Source of the DNA: UBA9676 sp036522155
Lineage (GTDB): Bacteria; Actinomycetota; Actinomycetes; Streptosporangiales; Streptosporangiaceae
Assembly: GCA_036522155.1 (NCBI GenBank)
Contig: DATDGI010000129.1
Span: forward strand, 1-6,559
Direction of reading: 5' to 3'
DNA: 6,559 nucleotides
Shown here: positions 1 through 5,260 of the stretch, piece by piece
How the letters are laid out: each line of letters begins with the position of its first letter
Numbering within the stretch: the first letter of the stretch is position 1
The notes under the pieces: generated by a model
What the model saw: only the letters and a program-made list of their open reading frames with translations
Told to the model about the DNA's origin: nothing
The model's database searches: none
Position numbers and translations under genes: made by a program

Positions 1-2267
1 CCGATCCCGCCGGGACCACGCCACCGGCCCCCGCCGAGCCGGCCAGGCAACGCGTCACCCGCGGCTGCCGCCGCGACCAGCAGGCCGGCCGCGGCCAGCG
101 CCAGGGCCGGGCCGGGCCACGCCGGGACCGCGTCGCCGCTGGCGGCGGAGACGACGACCACCCGGCTCAGCACGGCCGCGGTGAGCAGGCCAAGCAGGGC
201 CACCGTCCAGCCGGCCACGACCAGTTCCCGGCCGCTGGCGAGCAGCGCCACCAAGGCGGCCAGCGCCAGGCCAGCGGTCACCCAGTAGGGCGGCAGGCCA
301 GGCCCGCCCGGCGACAGCAGCAGCAGCGACCGGACCGCCAGGTGGGGTGAGGCGAGCCCGGCCGGCTGCAGGCCCGCCTCCATGAACAGCTGGGCCGGGT
401 GGGTGACCAGGGACAGGCTCCACGGCAGCAGCAGGAGCACCGGGACCACGGCGACGATCGCGGCATCGATCGCCACGGCCCGCCGGCCCCGGCGGAAGAC
501 GGCCACACCGATGGCCATGGCGACCACGGTCAGCAGCCAGACGAGGGGCACGAACGCGGCCACCACGGCCACCAGGACGCTGGCCGCCCAGGCGGCCCGC
601 CGCGCCCGGCGGCGGCCCTGGGTGAAGACCCGGGCCGCGACCAGGCCGATCACCGGCAGGAGCACCAGGGCCAGCGCGGTCCCGAGCCGGCCCGCCGCCA
701 CCGCGCCCATGCCCACCGGCAGCAGGGCGTAGGCCGTGGCGGCCCAGATCCGGACCGGCACGAACCGGGTGATCCGCCGGGTCGCGAGGTAGGCCGTGAC
801 CCCGGCCAGCGGCACGCAGCCGATCAGGATCACGTCCACGGCCAGCCATGGCTTGCCGCCCAGCAGCGTCGCGAGCAGTGCGATGACGGCCACGTAGGGC
901 GGGGTGCTGGCCGCGGTGCCGATCCCGGCCGGGTGGAAGCCCTGCAGATACTCCGACCACAGGCCGGAGGCCCCGCCCCAGGCCGGGACAAGCTGGCCGC
1001 CAGCGAGCGGGCTGAGGCTGAGCAGGCGGCGCTCCGCCGCCAGCGTGATCGCCGTGAGCAACAGGAACAGCAGGACTCCGGGGTTGGTGAGCAGCCGCTG
1101 CACCAGGCCGGTGTCGACGAGCAGTGAGTCGTCGTCGGAGGGATCGTCGGTCGCGTGGTGGGCGCCGACCATGTCTACCGGCAGCGTCCTGGACAGGGCG
1201 CCGGTGGCGAACTCGGCGAGCCTGCGGAACGACCGGCCCGGCGGCACGTCGGCGCGCAGGCGGCTGAAGGCGGCCCTCCGCCCGCCCGACCGGCGGCGGC
1301 GGGCGGTGATCAGCCGGAAGGGGTGGCCGACCACCCCGGTGACGCCCAGGAACTCGTCCAGCGCGGCGCCGGGCCGCTTGGCGAGCAGGAAGAACATGGT
1401 GCGCAGGGCGGACAGCACCAGGTTGCCGGCCAGCGCCGACAGCATCGGCCCGGCCGGGAGGTTGGCCAGCAGCACCAGCAGCCCGTTGCGCCGGTCCTGC
1501 CGTCCCCGGCGGGGCGCGGCGGACGCCTGCCGCCGGTTCCTGGCCGAGGCCTCCGCGTGGTAGATGACCGCGTCGGTGATCACCCGCACCCGGAATCCAG
1601 CCGCCTGGACCCGCCAGCAGAAGTCGACATCCTCCCGGTACAGGATCAGGCCGGGATCGAACCCGCCCAGGTGGTCCCAGACGTCCCGGCGGACGAGCAT
1701 CCCCGCGCTGCCCACGGCCAGCACATCCCGGTCGCCGTCGTGCTGGCCCTGGTCGACCTCCCGCGGCTCGATCCCGGTGATCCGGCGGCCGACCCGGTCG
1801 ATGCCGACGCCCGCCTCCAGCAGCACGTCCCGGTCGGACCAGTCGAGCACCTTGGGGCCGAGCACCGCCGCGGCCGGGGTCTCGCCGGCGCCGGCCAGCA
1901 GCCGCTCCAGCGCTTCCGGCTCAGGCTCGCAGTCGTCGTGCAGCAGCCACACCCACTCGACCCGCTCCCCGGCCGCGCCGGGTGTGGGCGGCAGATGGGT
2001 GGTGGCCGACCGGTGCCGGAGCGCGTGCCCGACCGCGGCCCCGTAGCCGGTGCCGCGGTCCATGCCGAACACGTTGCCCCGGCCCAGCGCTTCGGCCAGC
2101 ATCGCCCCGCTGCGGTCCCGGCTGCCGGTGTCCACGCCGACCACCCGCTGGACCGGCCGGGTCTGGGCCCGCAGAGCCTCGGCGGCGCGCGGAATCCACG
2201 CGGCACCGTCATGCGCAACGATGACCGCGGTAACGACGTGCTGGGCCTGCTGGTTAGTCGGCGACAC
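1..2267 (-). CDS. Family 2 glycosyltransferase with C-terminal polytopic membrane domain (3' end cut by window edge)
   Basis: I translated this frame codon by codon. It has no stop from the GTG at 2265-2267 to the left edge, giving at least 755 codons. An in-frame TGA lies five codons upstream of that GTG and no other start precedes the conserved domain. Residues about 11-240 are a GT-A (GT2) fold: VVTAVIVAHDG at the first strand, VGVDTGSRDRS (nucleotide binding, Asp46), LLHDDCEPEPEAL (DxD-type metal site, Asp111-Asp112), GSAGMLVRR, and YREDVDFCWR (Glu212-Asp213, likely catalytic base). A hydrophobic stretch lies near 260-295, followed by an Arg-rich linker and then roughly ten membrane spans from about 386 to 737. 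The enzyme should use a nucleotide-activated sugar at the cytoplasmic face of the membrane, probably for an envelope polysaccharide or glycolipid. Donor, acceptor and role of the membrane half are not readable. It lies downstream of whiB on the same strand, but a 138-base gap and a candidate promoter suggest separate transcription. The ribosome site is weak (AGCGGA). The GT2 assignment is firm; the biological role is inference. Confidence 0.92.
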   Translation of the reverse strand, partial: MSPTNQQAQHVVTAVIVAHDGAAWIPRAAEALRAQTRPVQRVVGVDTGSRDRSGAMLAEALGRGNVFGMDRGTGYGAAVGHALRHRSATTHLPPTPGAAGERVEWVWLLHDDCEPEPEALERLLAGAGETPAAAVLGPKVLDWSDRDVLLEAGVGIDRVGRRITGIEPREVDQGQHDGDRDVLAVGSAGMLVRRDVWDHLGGFDPGLILYREDVDFCWRVQAAGFRVRVITDAVIYHAEASARNRRQASAAPRRGRQDRRNGLLVLLANLPAGPMLSALAGNLVLSALRTMFFLLAKRPGAALDEFLGVTGVVGHPFRLITARRRRSGGRRAAFSRLRADVPPGRSFRRLAEFATGALSRTLPVDMVGAHHATDDPSDDDSLLVDTGLVQRLLTNPGVLLFLLLTAITLAAERRLLSLSPLAGGQLVPAWGGASGLWSEYLQGFHPAGIGTAASTPPYVAVIALLATLLGGKPWLAVDVILIGCVPLAGVTAYLATRRITRFVPVRIWAATAYALLPVGMGAVAAGRLGTALALVLLPVIGLVAARVFTQGRRRARRAAWAASVLVAVVAAFVPLVWLLTVVAMAIGVAVFRRGRRAVAIDAAIVAVVPVLLLLPWSLSLVTHPAQLFMEAGLQPAGLASPHLAVRSLLLLSPGGPGLPPYWVTAGLALAALVALLASGRELVVAGWTVALLGLLTAAVLSRVVVVSAASGDAVPAWPGPALALAAAGLLVAAAAAGDALPGRLGGGRWRGPGGI

Positions 2268-2290
2268 GTATCCGCTTGCTGCTCAAAGGT

Positions 2291-2330
2291 CGCCTGCTGC
2301 CTGGCCAAGCCGGGCGGAACGAAGCAGGCG
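2291..2330. other. Stem-loop between whiB and the glycosyltransferase gene
   Basis: CGCCTGCT (2291-2298) and AGCAGGCG (2323-2330) are perfect 8-base inverted repeats. Inside them, GCCTGGC (2299-2305) pairs with GCCGGGC (2309-2315) around a 3-base loop, with one G-T pair on the plus strand or one A-C mismatch in minus-strand RNA. A 7-base bulge separates the two stems on one side. No U-tract follows on either strand, so a classical intrinsic terminator is unlikely. It could be a leader structure of the glycosyltransferase mRNA, an attenuator, or a 3' stabiliser of the whiB transcript. Confidence 0.4.
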
Positions 2331-2343
2331 GGGGCACCCGTGA

Positions 2344-2373
2344 ACAATACGCGAGCCGGCGGTTGGCAGTCAG
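2344..2373 (-). promoter_or_regulatory. Candidate sigma-70-type promoter for the glycosyltransferase gene
   Basis: Read on the minus strand, CTGACT (2368-2373) and TATTGT (2344-2349) are separated by 18 bases. Each hexamer matches 4 of 6 consensus positions. Transcription would start near 2337, leaving a leader of about 70 bases that contains the stem-loop at 2291-2330. The match is moderate, and read-through from whiB is an equal possibility. Confidence 0.3.
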
Positions 2374-2405
2374 GAAGACCGCAAGACCCCCGGCTGCTGG
2401 GCTGG

Positions 2406-2678
2406 TCAGACCGTCTCGCGCTTGAGCCGCCGGCGCTCACGCTCGGACAGGCCGCCCCAGATGCCGAACCGCTCATCGTGTTCGAGCGCGTACTCCAGGC
2501 ACTCGGCCCGCACCTCGCAGCCGCGGCACACCCGCTTCGCCTCCCGGGTCGAGCCGCCCTTCTCCGGGAAAAACGCCTCCGGATCTGTCTGCGCGCACAG
2601 GGCGCGGTCCTGCCAGGACAGGCCAGCGGCATCGTCATCGTCGATACCGAATATGCCGAGCGGGACGACCTCAGCCAC
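2406..2678 (-). CDS. whiB: WhiB-family iron-sulfur transcriptional regulator, WhiB/WhiB2 (WhmD) type
   Basis: A 90-residue protein with the full WhiB signature: Cys28, Cys51, Cys54 and Cys60 (C-x22-C-x2-C-x5-C) to hold a [4Fe-4S] cluster, the turn FGIWGGLSERER at 71-82, and a basic tail RRRLKR for DNA contact. The segments RALCAQTDPE and FFPEKGGSTREAK closely resemble what I recall of Streptomyces developmental WhiB and mycobacterial WhiB2/WhmD. Length is normal for that subgroup (about 85-90). The N-terminal Asp run (residues 13-16) is not conserved in the family. WhiB acts in the cytoplasm. In Streptomyces it works with WhiA to trigger sporulation septation, and WhmD is needed for septation in mycobacteria. 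The GTG start at 2676-2678 is chosen because AGGAGGT lies five bases before it. The frame stays open upstream well into fbiA, but without family-like sequence. The gene is divergent from fbiA, an arrangement known from mycobacteria. WhiB membership is certain; orthology to WhiB2 is very likely. Confidence 0.96.
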   Translation of the reverse strand: MAEVVPLGIFGIDDDDAAGLSWQDRALCAQTDPEAFFPEKGGSTREAKRVCRGCEVRAECLEYALEHDERFGIWGGLSERERRRLKRETV

Positions 2679-2683
2679 GGCGC

Positions 2684-2690
2684 ACCTCCT
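2684..2690 (-). promoter_or_regulatory. Strong ribosome binding site of whiB
   Basis: On the minus strand this reads AGGAGGT, essentially a perfect complement to the 16S rRNA 3' end. It sits five bases before the GTG start at 2678-2676. It fixes the whiB start and predicts efficient translation. It is far stronger than the sites before fbiA or the glycosyltransferase gene. Confidence 0.85.
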
Positions 2691-2747
2691 ACCCCTCCAA
2701 GCCCCGTCACACGCGCCGCATCCCCCGTGAGGCGCGCGAACTACACA

Positions 2748-2761
2748 GGTGAAATTACACC
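2748..2761. repeat. Imperfect dyad over the whiB -10 region (possible operator)
   Basis: GGTGAAATTACACC is palindromic at 12 of 14 positions (GGTG and CACC arms, central AATT). It covers the proposed whiB -10 box at 2754-2759. A second imperfect dyad, ACACCCGCGTGT (2757-2768, 10 of 12), overlaps its right arm. Such symmetry over a core promoter would suit a dimeric repressor, but I cannot name a protein that binds it. Confidence 0.35.
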
Positions 2762-2783
2762 CGCGTGTCTTGCGTCGCGTCAA
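2754..2783 (-). promoter_or_regulatory. Candidate sigma-70-type promoter of whiB
   Basis: On the minus strand, TTGACG (2778-2783, 5 of 6 to TTGACA) and TGTAAT (2754-2759, 5 of 6 to TATAAT) are 18 bases apart. This is a good match for so GC-rich a genome. Transcription would begin near 2747 and give a leader of about 70 bases. That leader contains a weak 6-base stem (CGCGCC 2712-2717 with GGCGCG 2731-2736). The -35 box overlaps the promoter proposed for fbiA. A GACAC motif (minus strand, 2765-2769) lies in the spacer. Confidence 0.5.
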
Positions 2784-2800
2784 GCGGGATACGTGATAAT
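2770..2800 (+). promoter_or_regulatory. Candidate promoter of the fbiA-fbiB operon
   Basis: GATAAT (2795-2800, 5 of 6 to TATAAT) stands out in this GC-rich background. TTGCGT (2770-2775, 4 of 6) lies 19 bases upstream, a slightly long spacer. Transcription would begin near 2807, about 109 bases before the fbiA ATG at 2916. The core overlaps the divergent whiB promoter between 2770 and 2783. Confidence 0.4.
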
Positions 2801-2915
2801 GGCCAACAGATTGACCCCCGATGGCAGGTAAGTCGGGCCAGAATCCTGGGATCACAGGATGGCCGGGGCCGCCCCGGCGCGCGCGGAACCGCGGCCGGTT
2901 GCCAGACTGGCCGGC

Positions 2916-3866
2916 ATGCGCATCACCGTCCTCGCGGGCGGGGTCGGGGCCGCCCGCTTCCTGCGCGGGCTGATTGCGGCCGCCCCGGACGCCCAGATCA
3001 CCGTCGTCGGCAACACCGGCGACGACATCACCCTGTTCGGCCTGCACGTCTCGCCCGACCTCGACACCGTGATGTACACCCTCGGCGGCGGCATCGACGA
3101 GGAGCAGGGCTGGGGGCGGGCGGGCGATACCCGCACCGTGCTGGCCGAATTGTCCGCCTACGGCGCGGGGCCGGACTGGTTCGGCCTGGGCGACCGGGAC
3201 ATCGCCACCCACCTGCACCGGACCAGCATGCTGGCGGCGGGCCTGCCGCTGTCGGCGGCCACCCGCGTCCTGTGCCAGCGGTGGCAGCCCGGGGTCACGC
3301 TGCTGCCGATGACCGACGACCCGGTCGAGACCCACGTGATCCTGCGTGACGGCGAGGGTGAGCGCACCGTCCACTTCCAGGAGTGGTGGGTGCGGCTGCA
3401 CGCCGCGGTGCCTGCCGCCGGGTTCATCCTGGCCGGGGCGACCGAGGCCAGCCCGGCCCCGGGGGTGCTGGCCGCCATCGAGGCGGCCGACGTGATCCTC
3501 TTCCCCCCGTCCAACCCGGTCGTGAGCATCGGCCCCATCCTCGCCGTGCCCGGCATCGCGGACGCGGTACGCGGCCAGACCGTGGTTGGCGTCTCCCCCA
3601 TCATCGGCGGGGCCCCGGTCCGCGGGATGGCCGACAAGTGCCTGGCCGCCATCGGCGTCGAGGCGTCCGCGGCCGGCGTCGGCGCCCACTACGGAGCGGA
3701 CCTGCTGGACGGCTGGCTGGTGGACGAGCAGGACAAGCACGCGGTGGACGCGCCGGAACTGGCCGGGATCACCGTGCGGGCCATCCCGCTGTACATGACC
3801 GACCTGCCCGCCACCGTGGCCATCGCCCGCGCCGCGCTCGACCTCGCCCAGGAACTCCGCCCATGA
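2916..3866 (+). CDS. fbiA: F420 biosynthesis phospho-lactyl/phosphoenolpyruvyl transferase FbiA (CofD)
   Basis: A 316-residue CofD-family protein, normal length. It transfers the phosphorylated three-carbon unit from a guanosine-diphospho donor to FO, forming F420-0 or, in actinobacteria, dehydro-F420-0. Visible signatures are a Rossmann-like start MRITVLAGGVGAARFLRGL (donor binding, Gly8-Gly11), VVGNTGDD (31-38), LDTVMYTLGG (49-58), WFGLGDRD (88-95), TLLPMTDD (128-135), FPPSNPVVSIGPIL (196-209) and SPIIGGAPVRGMAD (227-240). ATG 2916 is chosen because the family begins at this first strand. An in-frame ATG at 2859 would add 19 Ala/Arg/Pro-rich residues. Neither start has a good ribosome site: 2859 has GGGA seven bases upstream, 2916 none. 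The gene is divergent from whiB and overlaps fbiB by four bases (ATGA), so the two are surely co-transcribed. Family certain. Use of the phosphoenolpyruvyl rather than the lactyl donor is inferred from the actinobacterial setting and the fused FbiB. Confidence 0.96.
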   Translation: MRITVLAGGVGAARFLRGLIAAAPDAQITVVGNTGDDITLFGLHVSPDLDTVMYTLGGGIDEEQGWGRAGDTRTVLAELSAYGAGPDWFGLGDRDIATHLHRTSMLAAGLPLSAATRVLCQRWQPGVTLLPMTDDPVETHVILRDGEGERTVHFQEWWVRLHAAVPAAGFILAGATEASPAPGVLAAIEAADVILFPPSNPVVSIGPILAVPGIADAVRGQTVVGVSPIIGGAPVRGMADKCLAAIGVEASAAGVGAHYGADLLDGWLVDEQDKHAVDAPELAGITVRAIPLYMTDLPATVAIARAALDLAQELRP

Positions 3867-5212
3867 CCGGCCGCACCGGCACCAGCACCGGCACCAGTAC
3901 CGCTGCGGCCGCCGCCCCCAGCATGCCGCCGCCAGCGGCCATCACCATCACCGGCGTCGCCGGGCTGCCGGAGATCGGGCCCGGCGCCGACCTGGCCGCA
4001 CTGATCTGCGCCGCCGCGCCGGGGCTGGCCGACGGCGACATCGTGGTGGTCACCTCCAAGATCGTCAGCAAGGCGGAGGGGCAGATCGCCCGCACCCGCC
4101 GGGAGGAGGCGATCGACGCCGAGACGGTGCGGGTCGTGGCCCGCCGGGACACGACCCGGATCGTGGAGACCCGGCACGGGCTGGTACTCGCGGCCGCGGG
4201 CGTGGACGCGTCCAACACCGAGCCTGGCACCGTGGTCCTGCTGCCGGCCGACCCCGACGCCTCGGCCCGGCGGCTCCGGGCCGGGCTGCGGGCCCAGGCC
4301 GGAGCCCGGGTCGGCGTCATCATCTCCGACACCATGGGCCGCCCCTGGCGGGCCGGCCAGACCGACACCGCTATCGGCGCGGCGGGCCTGCTGCCGCTGG
4401 TGGACTACCGCGGCCGTCCCGACACGTTCGGCACCCCGCTCGAAGTGACGCTGGCCGCGGTGGCCGACGAGATCGCCAGCGCGGCCGAACTGGTCAAGGG
4501 CAAGGCCGCGGCCATCCCGGTGGCGGTGGTGCGCGGCCTGGCCAGCCTGGTCACCGACGAGGACGGGCCGGGCGCGCGGGCGCTGATCCGGCCGCCCGCC
4601 GAGGACATGTTCCGGTTCGGCGCCGCCGACGTGCTGGCCGCCCGCCGCACCGTGCGCGACTTCACCGGCGAGCCGGTGGACCCCGGCGCGGTCCGCCGGG
4701 CCATCGCCGCCGCCATCACCGCCCCCGCGCCGCACCACTCCACCCCGTGGCGGTTCGCGGTGCTCGAGACGCCCGCGGCCCGCACCGCCCTGCTCGACGA
4801 CATGCTCGCGGCCTGGACCGCCGACCTGCGCGGGGACGGGTTCACGCCGGAGCAGATCGCCCGCCGGGTCCGGCGCGGGGAGCCGCTGCGCCGGGCGCCG
4901 CTGCTGATCGTGCCCTGCCTGCACGCCGAAGCCGCGCACACCTACCCGGACCAGCGCCGCAACGCCGCCGAGCGGGAGATGTTCGTGGTCGCCATGGGCG
5001 CCGCGGTGCAGAATCTGCTGGTCGCCCTGGCCGTCGAGGGCCTGGGCTCGTGCTGGGTATCAAGCACGATGTTCTGCCGGGACGTCACCCGCCGGGCGCT
5101 CGCGCTGCCGGAGGACTGGGACCCGATGGGCGCCGTCGGTGTCGGCCACCCGGCCGCTCCGGCCCCCGGCCGCCCGCCCCGTGACCCGGGTGAGTACCTG
5201 GTGACCCGCTAG
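3863..5212 (+). CDS. fbiB: Bifunctional F420-0:gamma-glutamyl ligase / dehydro-F420-0 reductase FbiB
   Basis: A 449-residue protein, the size of M. tuberculosis FbiB (448). Residues about 27-245 are the CofE ligase that adds glutamates to F420-0 with GTP: GLPEIGPGADL (34-44), DGDIVVVTSKIVSK (57-70), HGLVLAAAGVDASNTEPG (105-122), ISDTMGRPWRAGQTDTAIG (154-172) and AELVKGK (208-214). Residues about 256-449 are a nitroreductase-like flavin domain: VLAARRTVRDFTGEPV (257-272), STPWRFAVLE (293-302), a basic RRVRRGEPLRRAP segment, AAVQNLLVALAVEGLGSCWVSS (380-401, Cys397) and GAVGVGHP (423-430). In mycobacteria this domain binds FMN and F420 and reduces dehydro-F420-0. The start overlaps the fbiA stop as ATGA, with AGGA nine bases upstream, which indicates translational coupling. 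A second in-frame ATG at 3923 (Met21) has no ribosome site. The N-terminal 26 residues are Thr/Ala/Pro-rich with a tandem TGTS repeat and lie outside the fold. The protein is cytosolic. Confidence 0.97.
   Translation: MTGRTGTSTGTSTAAAAAPSMPPPAAITITGVAGLPEIGPGADLAALICAAAPGLADGDIVVVTSKIVSKAEGQIARTRREEAIDAETVRVVARRDTTRIVETRHGLVLAAAGVDASNTEPGTVVLLPADPDASARRLRAGLRAQAGARVGVIISDTMGRPWRAGQTDTAIGAAGLLPLVDYRGRPDTFGTPLEVTLAAVADEIASAAELVKGKAAAIPVAVVRGLASLVTDEDGPGARALIRPPAEDMFRFGAADVLAARRTVRDFTGEPVDPGAVRRAIAAAITAPAPHHSTPWRFAVLETPAARTALLDDMLAAWTADLRGDGFTPEQIARRVRRGEPLRRAPLLIVPCLHAEAAHTYPDQRRNAAEREMFVVAMGAAVQNLLVALAVEGLGSCWVSSTMFCRDVTRRALALPEDWDPMGAVGVGHPAAPAPGRPPRDPGEYLVTR
3875..3898 (+). repeat. Tandem 12-base repeat in the fbiB 5' end
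   Basis: ACCGGCACCAGC (3875-3886) is followed directly by ACCGGCACCAGT (3887-3898), one base different. The repeat keeps the reading frame and encodes TGTS-TGTS at FbiB residues 5-12, ahead of the folded domain. It looks like slippage in a tolerant N-terminal tail. Confidence 0.85.
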
Positions 5213-5224
5213 CCCACGGGGCAT

Positions 5225-5258
5225 GGCCCGGGCCGCGATGGCCGGGACGGCCCGGGCC
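5225..5258. terminator. GC-rich hairpin between convergent fbiB and fbiC (possible bidirectional terminator)
   Basis: GGCCCGGGCCG (5225-5235) pairs perfectly with CGGCCCGGGCC (5248-5258) around a 12-base loop. It almost fills the 48 bases between the fbiB stop (TAG, 5210-5212) and the fbiC stop (TAG, minus strand, 5263-5261). The symmetric stem works in both transcripts. There is no U-tract on either side, so it fits the U-less hairpins often seen after actinobacterial genes rather than a classical intrinsic terminator. Confidence 0.6.
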
Positions 5259-5260
5259 GG

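Noticed and set aside
399..1127. Plus-strand open frame of 242 codons rich in His, Gln and Gly
   Set aside because: It is antisense to the membrane half of the glycosyltransferase; the composition is that of a complement shadow and no motif is visible.
1646..2710. Minus-strand frame of 354 codons across the glycosyltransferase start and whiB
   Set aside because: It runs out of phase with both genes. The GT2 motifs and WhiB cysteines appear only in the other frames.
2742..2756. BldD-type box in TACACAGGTGAA upstream of whiB
   Set aside because: The left half resembles the consensus but the GT of the right half is inverted, so the match fails at key positions.
2811..2816. TTGACC as a -35 box for a second fbiA promoter
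   Set aside because: No acceptable -10 hexamer lies 16-19 bases downstream; CAGAAT at 2839-2844 is 22 bases away.
1155..2831. Long plus-strand open frame (558 codons) opposite the glycosyltransferase and whiB
   Set aside because: It lies opposite two well-supported genes, has no recognisable domain, and its Pro/Gln/His/Arg-rich translation is typical of an antisense frame in GC-rich DNA.
2679..3740. Upstream extension of the whiB frame to a 444-codon protein
   Set aside because: Everything before the GTG at 2678 is antisense to fbiA or intergenic and unlike any WhiB. The perfect AGGAGGT sets the start at 2678.
3689..4939. Minus-strand frames of 416, 199 and 178 codons opposite fbiB
   Set aside because: They are antisense to a gene with complete CofE and nitroreductase motifs and have no domain of their own.
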